In this document: piece after piece, positions 39,521 to 50,091 of the stretch
Layout: each line of letters begins with the position of its first letter
Numbering within the stretch: position 1 is the stretch's first letter
Source: Halomonas sp. GT
GTDB taxonomy: Bacteria > Pseudomonadota > Gammaproteobacteria > Pseudomonadales > Halomonadaceae
Reading direction: 5' to 3'
DNA: 64,000 bases
Assembly: GCF_002082565.1 (NCBI RefSeq)
Contig: NZ_CP020562.1
Coordinates: forward strand, 1,922,001 to 1,986,000
Position numbers and translations under genes: made by a program
The notes under the pieces: model-generated
Database searches by the model: none
Told to the model about the DNA's origin: nothing
What the model saw: only the letters and a program-made list of their open reading frames with translations

Positions 39521-40066
39521 TCAGTAGTTAAAGACGACGCGACGGTTTTGAGAGTAGGCACTTTCACCCTGTCCGCTAGCTGCCGGACGCTCTTCACCAT
39601 AGCTCACTACGCTCATTTGTGAGGGAGATACGCCTTGAATATTTAAGAACCGTTGTACAGCACCGGCACGACGCTCACCAAGGGCCATGTTGTATTCGCG
39701 TGTGCCACGTTCGTCGGTGTGGCCATGCAGAACAACTTGAGCGCTGGGGTTAGCACGCAAATAGCGAGCGTGAGCCATGACGACTGATTCGTACTCGCCC
39801 TTGATCGTGTCGCGGTCAAAGTCAAAATAGATAGTACGGACTTCTGGAATGCGAGAGTCAGCTTGTTGACCAGCGCCCGCGCCTGAACCAGACGTAGAGC
39901 CGTACTGGCCACCAGTGCCAGCACCTGAGGTGCTAGTTCCTGTGCTGCTGCCATCCTGGCTCCCATAAGAGTCACCGTCCTGGGTTCCGCCGGTGCTGGA
40001 ACAGCCAGCGATAACTACGATAGATAGCGCTACTGCCAATGAGCGAGCCAACGGTTTAAGTTGCAT
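39521..40066 (-). CDS. pal: peptidoglycan-associated lipoprotein
   Basis: Outer-membrane lipoprotein that binds peptidoglycan and TolB. Signal peptide with lipobox cysteine 22 (IAGC), a Gly/Ser/Thr-rich linker (about 23-66), and an OmpA-like domain (about 75-181) with the peptidoglycan-binding HGHTDERGTREYN and ALGERRAGAV. Length 181. It follows tolB by about 46 bases. Confidence 0.97.
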   Translation of the reverse strand: MQLKPLARSLAVALSIVVIAGCSSTGGTQDGDSYGSQDGSSTGTSTSGAGTGGQYGSTSGSGAGAGQQADSRIPEVRTIYFDFDRDTIKGEYESVVMAHARYLRANPSAQVVLHGHTDERGTREYNMALGERRAGAVQRFLNIQGVSPSQMSVVSYGEERPAASGQGESAYSQNRRVVFNY

Positions 40067-40112
40067 AATCAGACTCCTTGCCTGAAAACAAAAAATTAAA
40101 ACTTTTCGTCAA

Positions 40113-41405
40113 TCAATTTAAAAAAGGTGACCACGCGGGATCGCGGACATCACCCTGCGCTGCGGGTAATCTAAATGACGAGCGGCCATCCGCTGAAACG
40201 GCACTTAACACCCCATTACTACCCTGCTGGGTAGCGAAGATTACCATGGTCCCGTTCGGCGCAACACTAGGAGATTCATCTCTTGTTGTTTCACTTATGA
40301 CAACAAGGCGTCCTCCATCACGATCCTGCCGCGCAACTTGGTATCCCCGGCTGGATCGGTGAATCAAAAAGATCTGCTCACCGTCAGGGGAATAGCGCGC
40401 ACGAGCATTGTAGTTACCGGTAAACGTGATGCGATTTGCTTCACCACTACCTAGCGAGTACTCATAAATTTGCGGTCCTCCGCTACGGTCAGAGGTAAAT
40501 AACAGGCTACGACCATCGGGTGCCCAAGCGGGCTCGGTATCAATGCTACTATTTTGTGTGATCCGTTCTACTGAGCGATTATTGATATCCAAGATATAAA
40601 TTTCTGGCTGTCCGTCTTTGGACAATGACATCGCGATGCGGCGGCCATCTGGCGACCATGTCGGGGCACCATTGATACCGTCGAAAGAAGTTGCCTGTAT
40701 CCGTTGTCCAGTTGAAACATCTTGAATATAGATAGCAGGACGCTCTGTTTCAAAAGATACGTACGCCAGCTTTCGACCATCGGGAGACCATGCAGGTGAC
40801 ATGATTGGTTGGTCGGAGGTAAGCACTTGTTGGCTGTTACGCCCATCCGCATCGGCCACATACAGACCAAATTGCATATTGTCGCCCAAACCTTGAGCGG
40901 TTACGTACGCAATTTGAGTTGAGAAAGCCCCTCGGATATCGGTAATTTCTTCAAAAATTTGGTCGCTAATATAATGAGCAGCACCACGCAAATCATTTGC
41001 ACTCGCAGTGACCGTTTCACCAATCATGCGGCGCTGCCCACTGATATCCATTAACTCAAATTGAATCTGATAACCGCTATCTGTCTGTTGCGCTCGGCCT
41101 ACCACTAAATATCGCACGTCCAGCGAACGCCAAGTGCCAAATTCAACGTCATCAGCCTGGTTTGGCCTATCAAACATGGCACTGCGTTCCAAAGGCGCAA
41201 AAAAACCACTGCGTTCGAGATTGTCCTGGATAATTTGAGCAACATCTTCAGGCATGCTCTCGCCACCTGCAAAGGGGACAATACCAATCGGTAAGGCTTG
41301 GTCGCTCCCTCGCGTTATTTCGATCGTTAGGTTTGCATTTGCAGTTGCATAACTACTGACAAATAGCAGTACGCAAAACAGCCACACTTTGCTTATGGTT
41401 TGCAT
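40113..41405 (-). CDS. tolB: Tol-Pal system beta-propeller protein
   Basis: Periplasmic protein linking TolA and Pal. Signal peptide (to about 23, ATANA), an N-terminal alpha/beta domain, then a six-bladed propeller with repeats of the type [28 protein letters not shown] and [14 protein letters not shown]. Length 430 as in E. coli. The ATG shares one base with the tolA stop, indicating tight coupling. Confidence 0.97.
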   Translation of the reverse strand: MQTISKVWLFCVLLFVSSYATANANLTIEITRGSDQALPIGIVPFAGGESMPEDVAQIIQDNLERSGFFAPLERSAMFDRPNQADDVEFGTWRSLDVRYLVVGRAQQTDSGYQIQFELMDISGQRRMIGETVTASANDLRGAAHYISDQIFEEITDIRGAFSTQIAYVTAQGLGDNMQFGLYVADADGRNSQQVLTSDQPIMSPAWSPDGRKLAYVSFETERPAIYIQDVSTGQRIQATSFDGINGAPTWSPDGRRIAMSLSKDGQPEIYILDINNRSVERITQNSSIDTEPAWAPDGRSLLFTSDRSGGPQIYEYSLGSGEANRITFTGNYNARARYSPDGEQIFLIHRSSRGYQVARQDRDGGRLVVISETTRDESPSVAPNGTMVIFATQQGSNGVLSAVSADGRSSFRLPAAQGDVRDPAWSPFLN

Positions 41406-42688
41406 CAGCGAACATCCCCCGGGGTAAATCGCAGATTAAATTGACGTAAGTTACGCTGCTGCTCTGCGGGCAAATCCCTCAGCTCGCTGAAAGGAGCAGC
41501 GTGTTCAACAGCCTGCATTGCAGACCGGTCAAAGGCACTATCACCGCTGGATGAGGCGATAGTCGTTAAAAGTACCTCCCCTGATGGGCCAAGCCTTACT
41601 TGAATCGTAGCACTCATCGCGTCACTGGCGCCTGCTGGAATTAACCATGCCTGCTCTACCGCACGACGCACAATATTAATAAAACTATTCGCAGCTTGCT
41701 GTGCCTGCTGTGCGTTAGCAGCAGCCTGGGCTTCTCCCTCAAGCTGACGCTGCATGGCCGCCTCGGCTTCGCGTTGGCGTTGTGCTTCTGCCTCGGCTTC
41801 GCGCTGGCGTTGTGCTTCTGCCTCGGCTTCGCGCTGGCGTTGTGCTTCTGCCTCGGCTTCGCGCTGGCGTTGTGCTTCTGCCTCGGCTTCGCGCTGGCGC
41901 TGGGCTTCTGCCTCGGCTTCGCGCTGGCGCTGGGCTTCTGCCTCGGCTTCGCGCTGGCGTTGTGCTTCTGCCTCGGCTTCGCGCTGGCGTTGTGCTTCTG
42001 CCTCGGCTTCGCGCTGGCGTTGTGCTTCTGCCTCGGCTTCGCGCTGGCGTTGTGCTTCTGCCTCGGCTTCGCGCTGGCGTTGTGCTTCTGCCTCGGCTTC
42101 GCGCTGGCGTTGTGCTTCTGCCTCGGCTTCGCGCTGGCGTTGTGCTTCTGCCTCGGCTTCGCGCTGGCGCTGGGCTTCTGCCTCGGCTTCGCGTTGAGCG
42201 TCTTCCCGAGCTTGAGCTTCTACCTCTTGTTGTTCGGCTAGGCGCTGGGCTTCTTCTGCCCTTCGCTGCGCTTCAGCTTCGGCCTGAGCTTGAGCCTCTT
42301 GCAGCTCGCGTGCTTGCTCTTCTGCCTGCGCTTGAGCTTCTTCTCTAGCAGCGGCTTCATCTGCCTGCTGCTGCAATGCTTCTTGCTCACTTGCATCAGG
42401 CTCCGGTTCCGGCGCTGGTTCAGCCTCATCGGGGTCGGTTGAGCTATTAAGGGCTGCTTGCTGCTCAGTTGTTTGCTGGGCTTGATCAGTAAATGTCTCA
42501 GTGCTGACGAAAGTGGCTTGGACAATAGAGGATGAGTCTGGCTCTGCCGTTGAGCTTGGCAGACTGACCAAACTGAAAAACACAACCAATAGATGCACCA
42601 TAACCGCCAGAACGGTTGGCCACGTATAGCCAACATCCTGAGGATCACGGGGTGGTTTGATTGCCGTTTGCGCGCTACGTTTAACCAT
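41405..42688 (-). CDS. tolA: TolA with an expanded 10-residue repeat
   Basis: Inner-membrane protein that spans the periplasm. One membrane helix (about 25-45) is followed by a long alpha-helical domain II and a C-terminal globular domain III (about 325-427, [21 protein letters not shown]). Domain II contains 14 nearly identical copies of a ten-residue unit ([10 protein letters not shown], residues about 167-309), encoded by a 30-bp minisatellite. Overlaps the tolR end by 8 bases. The family is otherwise variable in this domain, so function should be intact. Confidence 0.95.
   Translation of the reverse strand: MVKRSAQTAIKPPRDPQDVGYTWPTVLAVMVHLLVVFFSLVSLPSSTAEPDSSSIVQATFVSTETFTDQAQQTTEQQAALNSSTDPDEAEPAPEPEPDASEQEALQQQADEAAAREEAQAQAEEQARELQEAQAQAEAEAQRRAEEAQRLAEQQEVEAQAREDAQREAEAEAQRQREAEAEAQRQREAEAEAQRQREAEAEAQRQREAEAEAQRQREAEAEAQRQREAEAEAQRQREAEAEAQRQREAEAEAQRQREAEAEAQRQREAEAEAQRQREAEAEAQRQREAEAEAQRQREAEAEAQRQREAEAAMQRQLEGEAQAAANAQQAQQAANSFINIVRRAVEQAWLIPAGASDAMSATIQVRLGPSGEVLLTTIASSSGDSAFDRSAMQAVEHAAPFSELRDLPAEQQRNLRQFNLRFTPGDVR
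41761..42190 (-). repeat. 30-bp tandem repeat, 14 full copies, in tolA
   Basis: Fourteen head-to-tail copies of a 30-bp unit, differing mainly at the GTTGTG/GCTGGG site. Reading left to right (A = GTTGTG, B = GCTGGG) the pattern is AAAABBAAAAAAAB; the first unit also has one T for C. The length is a multiple of three, so copy changes keep the tolA frame. The period also keeps opposite-strand frames open, giving spurious ORFs. Confidence 0.95.
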
Positions 42689-43118
42689 CGTTTGGCGGCT
42701 CAGATAACAGACCTACATTAGCGACACCCGAGCGTTGCAGTGTGCTCATCAATAAGACTATTTGTCCGTACGGAACATTACGATCGCCGCGTACCATGAC
42801 AGGCGTGCCGGGACGACGCTGTAGTATCGCCATTACCCTTTCTGACATTTGTTCAAGAGAAACAGACGTTGAGTCTTCACCAAGCGTAATGAAGTAGCCG
42901 CCGTCTCGGTCGACAGAAATAATGATAGGATCACTTTCGTCCTGGCTTTCGATAGGCTCTGATGTGACTTGAGGCAGATCGACTTGTACCCCCTGAGTCA
43001 GCATTGGTGCGGTAATCATAAAGATCACCAGCAAGACCAGCATGACATCAATAAATGGCACTACGTTGATTTCAGCCATCGGCTTTTTATTGCCGCTACG
43101 GTTAAACGGGCCTTGCAT
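42681..43118 (-). CDS. tolR: Tol-Pal system protein TolR
   Basis: ExbD-family component of the proton-driven TolQRA motor. A single membrane helix (about 17-37) holds the proton-relay Asp24 in VVPFIDVMLVLLVIF. A periplasmic domain follows to residue 145. It lies 11 bases after tolQ, and its end overlaps tolA. Confidence 0.96.
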   Translation of the reverse strand: MQGPFNRSGNKKPMAEINVVPFIDVMLVLLVIFMITAPMLTQGVQVDLPQVTSEPIESQDESDPIIISVDRDGGYFITLGEDSTSVSLEQMSERVMAILQRRPGTPVMVRGDRNVPYGQIVLLMSTLQRSGVANVGLLSEPPNDG

Positions 43119-43129
43119 AGCGTACTCCC

Positions 43130-43825
43130 TTAGCTAGCACTGGACTTGCTTTCACGGCCTTGCAAATTACGGTGCAAGATAGCGTGAAACTCCTCGGCAA
43201 AGTCTTCGTACTTGCCCAACAAACGAGCGGCGTCATTCGATAGACGGTTATAGAAAATTACCGCGGGTATCGCGGCAAACAAGCCCATAGCTGTTGCAAT
43301 TAATGCTTCAGCAATCCAAGGGGCAACGGTTGCCAATGTTGCTTGTTGTGTCATAGAAAGGGATTGGAAAGAACCCATAATCCCCCAAACCGTGCCGAAT
43401 AAGCCAATATAGGGGCTCGCTGATGCCACGGTGGCTAGAAATACCAAGTGCTGGGTTAGGCGATCCTCTTCCCGAGACCAGGCGACGCGCATACTCCGTT
43501 GTACACCTTCTAAGATTGTGTCGGGGTTCCGTGTTTTTGGCATTAGGCGATTAAATTCGCGAAAACCCGCCTGGAAAATATGCTCTGCGCCATAGTGTGG
43601 GTCATCAGCGGGAATTTCTCGGTACAACTCGTTTAAATCGACACCCGACCAAAAGGATTCTTCAAATTGGTTGTATTCCTGTTTTGCCCTGCGAAGGGCA
43701 ATGCTGCGTTGGAAAATAACCACCCATGAGAGGATTGACCCCACCACTAGCAGCAACATCACCAGCTGTACAACCGTGCTGGCACTCATTATCAAGTGGG
43801 GAATGGACATGGTGTTATCGTTCAC
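43130..43825 (-). CDS. tolQ: Tol-Pal system proton channel TolQ
   Basis: ExbB/MotA-family inner-membrane protein with three helices (near 15-40, 130-155 and 165-190), which forms the proton channel with TolR. The conserved segment IGLFGTVWGIMGSF is in the second helix. The GTG at 43825 is preferred (GAGGG six bases upstream, product beginning NDNTMSIPHLI); ATGs at 43840 or 43792 are alternatives. Confidence 0.94.
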   Translation of the reverse strand: MNDNTMSIPHLIMSASTVVQLVMLLLVVGSILSWVVIFQRSIALRRAKQEYNQFEESFWSGVDLNELYREIPADDPHYGAEHIFQAGFREFNRLMPKTRNPDTILEGVQRSMRVAWSREEDRLTQHLVFLATVASASPYIGLFGTVWGIMGSFQSLSMTQQATLATVAPWIAEALIATAMGLFAAIPAVIFYNRLSNDAARLLGKYEDFAEEFHAILHRNLQGRESKSSAS

Positions 43826-43976
43826 AGTTACCCTCATCAAGCTGTTAACGTCGGAAGTTCCGAACAGTGGTGGTATTTAAAGGTAATGAAGTACAGACGC
43901 TACATCGCGCTAACTACTCCATAGGTTTATATATGCCATAGATTTATGCGTGTTTTCAGCGTTCACCTAAAACTAA

Positions 43977-44369
43977 TCAAACAAGCGCTTCCAGTGTTTT
44001 TGGCCACGGTTTTGGCCGCATCTTATGCGCACACAAGCAGGCTATCTCGACTGTAGCAGCGCATAAGAGTTCCTCATCTCGCTGTACCTGCTGCAAAAAA
44101 GTCATGCGGCATCGACCAACGCTATCAACATTTGTACTGACGATAAGCGAGTCATCTAAGCGTGCTGGCTTACTGTAGTGACAGGCCAAGCGATATACCA
44201 CTAGCTGGGTGCCATCGTCTAGTAAAGAGTGTTGATTAAGGCCTAGTGTACGTAACCACTCGCTACGGGCTCGCTCCATAAACTTCAAATAGTTAACGTA
44301 GTAGACGATCCCACCAGCGTCAGTATCTTCCATATAAACGCGCACCGGCATCGTGAACCCATTGCTCAT
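43977..44369 (-). CDS. ybgC: tol-pal system-associated acyl-CoA thioesterase
   Basis: Hot-dog fold acyl-CoA thioesterase that accompanies tolQRAB in most gammaproteobacteria. The active-site segment [17 protein letters not shown] is at 14-30 with catalytic Asp17. Length 130. Its ATG overlaps the TGA of ruvB by four bases, so it is read from the ruv transcript; tolQ follows after a gap of about 150 bases that may hold its own promoter. Confidence 0.93.
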   Translation of the reverse strand: MSNGFTMPVRVYMEDTDAGGIVYYVNYLKFMERARSEWLRTLGLNQHSLLDDGTQLVVYRLACHYSKPARLDDSLIVSTNVDSVGRCRMTFLQQVQRDEELLCAATVEIACLCAHKMRPKPWPKTLEALV

Positions 44370-45403
44370 GGGCGTCGTTCTCCTTCTGGATCAATAGCAT
44401 GCTCATGAGGCGTTTTATTGAAATGTAACCACGCTTGCCGCGTCACTACGCGCCCTCTAGGTGTGCGCATCATTAACCCTTGCTGAATTAAGTAAGGTTC
44501 GATGACATCTTCAATGGTGCCGCGCTCTTCGCTGATAGCCACCGAAATCGAATCTACCCCGACAGGGCCGCCATCAAATTTATCGATCATTGCCAGCAAA
44601 AGGCGCCGATCCATATGATCCAGCCCATGGTGGTCGACATTTAGCATATTAAGGGCTGCATCGGCGAGCGTTACATCAACGATGCCATTGCCCTTTATTT
44701 CCGCATAATCACGCACACGACGCAGCAGTCTATTTGCAATACGCGGGGTACCTCTGGAGCGCTTAGCAACTTCCACTGCGCCTTCATGGCTTGTTTCAAC
44801 ACCTAGCAAGCGTGCTGAGCGAGTAACAATTTCAGTAAGCTCTTCAAGGTTGTAAAACTCCAGGCGCTGCACAATGCCAAAGCGATCTCGTAATGGAGAG
44901 GTTAGCAAGCCTGCACGGGTTGTTGCACCTACCAAGGTAAAGCGAGGCAAATCTAGCTTTATTGAGCGGGCAGCGGGCCCTTCACCGATCATTATATCTA
45001 GCTGGAAATCCTCCATTGCCGGATAAAGCACTTCTTCTACCATGGGTGACAGTCGGTGTATTTCATCAATAAACAGCACATCACCTGGCTCTAGGTTCGT
45101 CAGCATGGCTGCTAAATCACCTGCACGCTCAAGCACTGGGCCAGACGTTGATTTCAGCCCTACCCCCATCTCGGTAGCAATAATATTCGCAAGCGTTGTT
45201 TTACCAAGCCCTGGGGGCCCAAATACCAAGGTATGATCTAGGCTTTCCTGACGCAGCTTTGCGGCCCCCATGAAAATTTCAAGCTGCTCGCGCACCCGCG
45301 GTTGCCCAATATAATCCTTTAGATGTTTGGGGCGAATAGCATGATCAATACGCCCTTCCCCTTGCTCGGGCTCAGCCGCGATTAGTCGGTCATGTTCTAA
45401 CAT
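44366..45403 (-). CDS. ruvB: Holliday junction branch migration ATPase RuvB
   Basis: AAA+ hexameric motor that drives branch migration with RuvA. Walker [13 protein letters not shown] (about 63-74) and Walker [12 protein letters not shown] (about 109-119), sensor region [13 protein letters not shown], and a C-terminal winged helix ending in [13 protein letters not shown]. The 345-residue length is normal. It follows ruvA by 42 bases. Confidence 0.98.
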   Translation of the reverse strand: MLEHDRLIAAEPEQGEGRIDHAIRPKHLKDYIGQPRVREQLEIFMGAAKLRQESLDHTLVFGPPGLGKTTLANIIATEMGVGLKSTSGPVLERAGDLAAMLTNLEPGDVLFIDEIHRLSPMVEEVLYPAMEDFQLDIMIGEGPAARSIKLDLPRFTLVGATTRAGLLTSPLRDRFGIVQRLEFYNLEELTEIVTRSARLLGVETSHEGAVEVAKRSRGTPRIANRLLRRVRDYAEIKGNGIVDVTLADAALNMLNVDHHGLDHMDRRLLLAMIDKFDGGPVGVDSISVAISEERGTIEDVIEPYLIQQGLMMRTPRGRVVTRQAWLHFNKTPHEHAIDPEGERRP

Positions 45404-45445
45404 AAAGTGCGCACTATCAGTCGTTCCATGAAATAACCCACATTG

Positions 45446-46054
45446 TTACCCTGTCATGCGTTTTGTCAGCGCGGCTTTAATAATCGCCTCTGTTGACTGC
45501 TTTGGATCAATGTCAGCCAGCATTTTTGAGGCTTCAGTGAGTTTATAGCCCAAGCTCACCAGAGCAGCCTCCGCATCTGCCAACGTGTCACGGGGGGTAG
45601 GTTCACCATTGGCCGCTTCTAACGCGAGGGGCGCATCCGCCGCGTTCTCCCACTCAGGGAAACGGTCACGCATTTCAATAATTAACCGCTCGGCGGTTTT
45701 TTTACCAACGCCCGGGAGTTTCGTCAGTGCTTTGCTATCGTCGTCACGGACGCAGCGCATAAAGGCGGCTTCGTCCATTCCAGAAAGGATGGCTAGCGCT
45801 AGTTTTGGCCCTACGCCGTTGACTTTGATTAGAGCACGAAAAAGTGCGCGCTCTTGTTCACGGCCAAAGCCGTAGAGCAAATGGGCGTCATCACGAATCG
45901 TAAGATGCGTATACATGGATACGCTCTCTCCTACCGCTGGAAGTGCCACTAGGGTATTCATAGAGGCTTCAAGCTCGTAACCGACACCATGCACATCAAC
46001 CACAATCCAAGGGGGGTGTTTTTCTAACAAAAAACCATTAATACGACCGATCAT
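45446..46054 (-). CDS. ruvA: Holliday junction DNA-binding protein RuvA
   Basis: Tetrameric junction-binding protein. OB-fold N-terminus (MIGRINGFLLEKHPP, to about 63), a helix-hairpin-helix domain with KVNGVGPKLALAIL and KLPGVGKKTAERLI, a flexible linker, and a C-terminal RuvB-binding three-helix domain (about 155-202). Length 202. A LexA-like palindrome lies upstream. Confidence 0.97.
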   Translation of the reverse strand: MIGRINGFLLEKHPPWIVVDVHGVGYELEASMNTLVALPAVGESVSMYTHLTIRDDAHLLYGFGREQERALFRALIKVNGVGPKLALAILSGMDEAAFMRCVRDDDSKALTKLPGVGKKTAERLIIEMRDRFPEWENAADAPLALEAANGEPTPRDTLADAEAALVSLGYKLTEASKMLADIDPKQSTEAIIKAALTKRMTG

Positions 46055-46101
46055 GTGTATGCTCGCAATAATAAAAAGCTGTCATTTACTATAAAGATAC
46101 T

Positions 46102-46117
46102 CTGTACAAATGACCAG
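46102..46117 (-). promoter_or_regulatory. LexA-like (SOS) box upstream of ruvA
   Basis: CTGT-N8-CCAG, one base off the gammaproteobacterial LexA consensus CTGT-N8-ACAG, located in the 70-base gap between ruvC and ruvA. In E. coli ruvAB is LexA-controlled while ruvC is not, which fits the position. Binding is not shown. Confidence 0.5.
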
Positions 46118-46124
46118 TAAGCAG

Positions 46125-46676
46125 CTAAAGCCGCCACCGCCCTGTGCTGCGCTGGCGACGTCCCTTAGAGGGTGCAGCAAGCAAGCCATGTCCTGCATAC
46201 GCATGGGTAAGTGCGATAGCTAGTGCATCCGCAGCATCAGCCTGTGGCGTCGAAGAAAGCTTCAGAATAGCAGTGACCATATGCTGCACCTGACTTTTCT
46301 CCGCACCTCCCTGGCCAGTAACAGCTTGCTTGATCTGCCTTGCTGCGTACTCTGCAATGTTCAAACCGTGATTCGCGATGCAGACGAGAGCCGTGCCCCG
46401 CGCTTGACCAAGCTTCAGCGCTGAATCGGGGTTTTTAGCCATAAAAACTCGCTCAATGGCAACTGCATCGGGCCGATGCAGCCCCACTACTTCACTTAAA
46501 CCTGCATAAATTTGCGCCAAACGCTGCTCTAAAGGGCCATCGGTCGTCCTAATGCAGCCACTGGCGACATAATGAGGCTTAACACCCATTAAATCGATGA
46601 CACCATAGCCCGTAATACGCGAACCTGGGTCGATACCCAAAATCCTAATTACAGGAGCGGGCTTTTTTTCATCCAT
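46125..46676 (-). CDS. ruvC: Holliday junction resolvase RuvC
   Basis: Dimeric endonuclease that cuts junctions symmetrically. The RNase H-like acidic residues are visible: Asp16 ([14 protein letters not shown]), Glu in [14 protein letters not shown], and Asp residues in [13 protein letters not shown]. Start 46676 gives 183 residues and has AGG close by; a longer reading to 46718 would run through the aspS terminator. Confidence 0.96.
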   Translation of the reverse strand: MDEKKPAPVIRILGIDPGSRITGYGVIDLMGVKPHYVASGCIRTTDGPLEQRLAQIYAGLSEVVGLHRPDAVAIERVFMAKNPDSALKLGQARGTALVCIANHGLNIAEYAARQIKQAVTGQGGAEKSQVQHMVTAILKLSSTPQADAADALAIALTHAYAGHGLLAAPSKGRRQRSTGRWRL

Positions 46677-46710
46677 GGCACCTGTCCTATTGGTAGCGAG
46701 CGGTTCAAAC

Positions 46711-46737
46711 AAAAACACCGACGCCTAAACGTCGGTG
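46711..46737 (-). terminator. terminator of aspS
   Basis: Stem CACCGACG / CGTCGGTG (46716-46723, 46730-46737) with a 6-base loop; on the minus strand it is followed by five T then GTTTG. It separates aspS from the ruvCAB unit. Confidence 0.85.
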
Positions 46738-46793
46738 CTGAACTACTTGTTTCCGAGCTTCCCGTTGCTGAACGACAAAGCAGCGCTGAGCGA

Positions 46794-48575
46794 TTATTCG
46801 CTGGCGGTCTCTGCTTTCGCTTTTTGGCGCAGACGGATGTTTAAGTCTTTCAACTGATCTGAGCTGACTTCACCTGGTGCATCCGTCATTAAACAGCCGG
46901 CACTTTGGGTTTTCGGGAAGGCAATTACTTCACGAATTGTCTTAGCTCCAGCCATCAGCATCACTAAACGATCTAAACCGAACGCTAAGCCGCCATGGGG
47001 AGGCGCGCCGTATTGCAGTGCATCCAGCAGGAAGCCAAATTTTTCTTGTGCTTCCTCTTGACCAATGCCCAAAATTTCAAAGACAGTGCTTTGCATGGTT
47101 TGATCGTGAATACGAATGGAACCACCCCCTAGCTCGGTTCCGTTAAGCACCATATCGTAAGCACGTGACAAGGCCTTTGCTGGATCAGTTTTTAGCGCTT
47201 CTGGCGAGCAAGAAGGTGCGGTAAACGGGTGATGTAATGGGCTGAGGCGACCGTTGTCGTCCGCTTCAAACATCGGGAAATCGACAACCCATAACGGCGC
47301 CCACGCCTGGGTGTAAAGCTCAAGGTCGGCACCTAACTTGACGCGCAATGCACCAATGGCCTCATTGACGATGCGCGCTTTATCCGCACCAAAGAAAATG
47401 ATATCGCCATCTTCAGCGCCTACGCGATCAAGCAGCTCTTCAACCACATTTTCCATGAACTTAACAATGGGGGATTGAAGACCTTCAAGCCCTTTGGCGC
47501 GCTCATTGACTTTAATCCACGCCAGTCCTTTTGCACCGTAAATGCCAACAAATTTAGTATATTCGTCGATTTCTTTACGAGACAGTTTGGCGCCGCCCGG
47601 CACTTTCAACGCCGCAACGCGACCATCCTCCGCACTTGCAGGGCCTGAGAAGACCTTGAAATCAACCTGCTGCATCAAGTCATCGACATCGGTCAATTCT
47701 AACGGAATGCGCAGATCGGGCTTATCAGAGCCAAAGCGATCCATTGCTTCTTGCCAAGTCATCCGTGGGAACTCAGGAAGCTCAACGCTTAGCACTTCCT
47801 GGAAGAGTTGACGAATCATGGCTTCGGTAATACCCATGATGTCGTCTTCTTCAACAAAAGACGCCTCGATATCGATTTGCGTAAACTCAGGCTGGCGATC
47901 AGCCCGCAGATCTTCATCACGGAAGCATTTAGCAATCTGGTAGTAGCGATCAAAACCGGCCACCATTAACAGCTGCTTAAATAGCTGAGGCGACTGAGGT
48001 AGTGCAAAGAAGCTACCGGCATGTGTTCGGCTAGGAACGAGGTAGTCGCGGGCACCTTCCGGCGTTGCGCGAGTCAATACCGGCGTTTCAATATCCAGGA
48101 AACCTTGATTTTCCAAATAGGCGCGAACGTTATGAGAAATACGCGAACGCAAGCGTAGCTTTTCAATCATATCCGGACGACGAAGATCAATATAGCGGTG
48201 CTTCAAGCGAACTTCTTCACCTACTTTATTATGCTCATCTAGCTGAAAAGGGGGTGTGGCAGCGGTGTTGAGCACCTCCACCTCTTTAGCTAATACCTCA
48301 ATCATGCCTGTTGGCATGTTGGGGTTTTGCGTTCCTTCGGGGCGCAACCGAACACGGCCAGTAATACGAAGCACGTACTCACTGCGAGCACGGTCAGCAT
48401 TAGCAAATGCCTCGGCGGTATCTGGGTCGACAACGAACTGAGCGATGCCATCGCGATCGCGCATATCCAAAAAGATGACCCCACCATGATCACGGCGGCG
48501 ATGAACCCAACCGCAGACAGTGACCGTTTGTTCCACCAAAGTTTCGTTAAGCTGGCCGCAATAATGGCTGCGCAT
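46794..48575 (-). CDS. aspS: aspartate--tRNA ligase
   Basis: Class II synthetase charging tRNA-Asp. The N-terminal anticodon-binding OB domain (to about 110) is followed by the catalytic domain with motif 2 [18 protein letters not shown], the bacterial insertion (GAD-like) domain in the middle, and motif 3 [12 protein letters not shown]. Start 48575 has AGGAT before it and gives 593 residues, close to E. coli AspS (590). Its own terminator lies downstream. Confidence 0.97.
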   Translation of the reverse strand: MRSHYCGQLNETLVEQTVTVCGWVHRRRDHGGVIFLDMRDRDGIAQFVVDPDTAEAFANADRARSEYVLRITGRVRLRPEGTQNPNMPTGMIEVLAKEVEVLNTAATPPFQLDEHNKVGEEVRLKHRYIDLRRPDMIEKLRLRSRISHNVRAYLENQGFLDIETPVLTRATPEGARDYLVPSRTHAGSFFALPQSPQLFKQLLMVAGFDRYYQIAKCFRDEDLRADRQPEFTQIDIEASFVEEDDIMGITEAMIRQLFQEVLSVELPEFPRMTWQEAMDRFGSDKPDLRIPLELTDVDDLMQQVDFKVFSGPASAEDGRVAALKVPGGAKLSRKEIDEYTKFVGIYGAKGLAWIKVNERAKGLEGLQSPIVKFMENVVEELLDRVGAEDGDIIFFGADKARIVNEAIGALRVKLGADLELYTQAWAPLWVVDFPMFEADDNGRLSPLHHPFTAPSCSPEALKTDPAKALSRAYDMVLNGTELGGGSIRIHDQTMQSTVFEILGIGQEEAQEKFGFLLDALQYGAPPHGGLAFGLDRLVMLMAGAKTIREVIAFPKTQSAGCLMTDAPGEVSSDQLKDLNIRLRQKAKAETASE

Positions 48576-48641
48576 GTCTAATCCTGTTCTGTTACGTGGC
48601 AATGAGATTGTCGTGGGCCGTTCTGACCCTGACAACCGCGG

Positions 48642-48923
48642 CTAAGCCGCGGCGCCCTTTTTCGTTGATGCGCTACTGGTATCGCTTGTGGCACCAGTGC
48701 TAGAAGTAGATTGGCCTTCTGCTGCCAAGTTTTTCTTACTTCCTGTTTTAAAATCGGTTTCATACCAACCGCCACCAGCAAGGCGGAAACCAGCAGCTGA
48801 GACCAAGCGTTCAAGACTGGCTCGCTGGCACGCGGGGCAATCCTTCAGTGGATCTGCGCTAATTTTCTGCAATTTTTCCATGCGATGACCGCAGGCCTTG
48901 CACTCGTACTCATAGATGGGCAT
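48642..48923 (-). CDS. FmdB family zinc-ribbon protein
   Basis: Small protein of 93 residues with a rubredoxin-like zinc ribbon: Cys8/Cys11 (ECKACGH) and Cys29/Cys32 (DCPACQ), then a Ser/Thr-rich low-complexity tail. FmdB-type putative regulatory proteins are common upstream of aspS in gammaproteobacteria; their exact role is unknown. Start at 48923 is chosen for its AGGAG and for matching the family opening MPIYEYEC. Confidence 0.92.
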   Translation of the reverse strand: MPIYEYECKACGHRMEKLQKISADPLKDCPACQRASLERLVSAAGFRLAGGGWYETDFKTGSKKNLAAEGQSTSSTGATSDTSSASTKKGAAA

Positions 48924-49125
48924 GTTGATAACTCCTGAAAAGCTCAACTCCGACAGGCTAAGTTTGTATAAACTAGTGGCAAATCCAACGCTTGCCAGGC
49001 AAAGAATATGTGGCCTGCTGGGATAAATTCCAAGACTGCGGTTGATAGAGCAACACATTATACCCTTTTGTGCCCCCTGCTGAGCAAGGCCAAGTGCCTT
49101 TCGGCAGATAATGGAGAAAAGAAAA

Positions 49126-50091
49126 ATGCCCAATGCGGTAATGCTGGATGCCGAGAGCTTAGGCGCGGATATCAATCTAACAGCAATTCGAGACCTTGTT
49201 AGTCATTTAGAGGTGTATCAGCAAAGCACTGCCGAACAGGCAAGTGAGCGCTTGTCAGATGCGGACATAGCGATCGTCAACAAGGTTGTAATGAACGCAG
49301 AAACACTATCAGCCTTGCCTAAACTCAAGCTTATATGTGTGTTGGCTACTGGGCTTAACAATATTGATCTCGACACAGCTAAAGCCCAAAACATTATTGT
49401 AAAGAACGTCACCGCCTACGGAACAGCTAGCGTTTCTCAGCACACATTAATGTTAATGCTGACACTGGCAAACCGATTGCCACGTTACCAAGCCGATATC
49501 GCTCGCGGCGAATGGCAGCGCAGCGATTTCTTTTGCTTACAAGCTCACTCAACATTGCAGCTTTCCAATAAGCATCTGGTGATGGTGGGGCAAGGTGAGC
49601 TTGGCTCAGAAGTGGCACGTTTAGCTGAAGCGTTTGGGATGAAGGTTACATTTGCTGCTCGTCCTGGCAATGAATCAAACGACAAGCGGCCCTCTCTCGA
49701 CGATTTATTACCGACGGCAGATATTATTAGCTTGCATTGCCCGCTTAACGAAACAACTAAGCACCTTATTAATCGCACACGATTGGCAAACGCTAAGTCA
49801 TCACTGCTACTCGTCAATTGTGCTCGGGGCGGCATCATCGATGAAGAGGCTGCGCTTGAGGCGCTTCGTGCTGGCAAGATTGGAGGGTTAGCGGTTGATG
49901 TGCTCCCCACTGAGCCGCCGAAAGAAGGACATCCTCTATTAACCTCGTTAGCAGAAGGTGAGGCACTTAATTTGATCGTGACCCCACACAATGCTTGGAT
50001 TACACCTGAGGCTCGTCAGAACATCGTGGCACTCACTGCAGATAATATTAAGCAATGGCAAACTGAAACAAACGTATTAAGCGCCGATTAG
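49126..50091 (+). CDS. D-2-hydroxyacid dehydrogenase (glycerate/hydroxypyruvate type)
   Basis: NAD(P)-dependent enzyme of 321 residues. Cofactor loop VGQGELGSEVARLAEAFGM, catalytic arginine in LLVNCARGGIIDEEA, glutamate in VLPTEPPKEGHPL, and histidine in VTPHNAWITPEARQN are all in order. The overall fit is to glycerate dehydrogenase (HprA-like). Start 49126 has GGAG nine bases upstream; the ATG at 49111 overlaps that site. Its last codon overlaps the 3' end of acyP. Confidence 0.9.
   Translation: MPNAVMLDAESLGADINLTAIRDLVSHLEVYQQSTAEQASERLSDADIAIVNKVVMNAETLSALPKLKLICVLATGLNNIDLDTAKAQNIIVKNVTAYGTASVSQHTLMLMLTLANRLPRYQADIARGEWQRSDFFCLQAHSTLQLSNKHLVMVGQGELGSEVARLAEAFGMKVTFAARPGNESNDKRPSLDDLLPTADIISLHCPLNETTKHLINRTRLANAKSSLLLVNCARGGIIDEEAALEALRAGKIGGLAVDVLPTEPPKEGHPLLTSLAEGEALNLIVTPHNAWITPEARQNIVALTADNIKQWQTETNVLSAD

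Noticed and set aside
41761..42190. Tandem 30-bp units considered as a CRISPR array
   Set aside because: The units abut with no spacers and lie in frame inside tolA.
41696..42348. Long plus-strand open frames (147-188 codons) opposite tolA
   Set aside because: They arise from the 30-bp period of the tolA minisatellite, which keeps several frames open. Their products are simple repeats and tolA on the other strand is clearly the gene.
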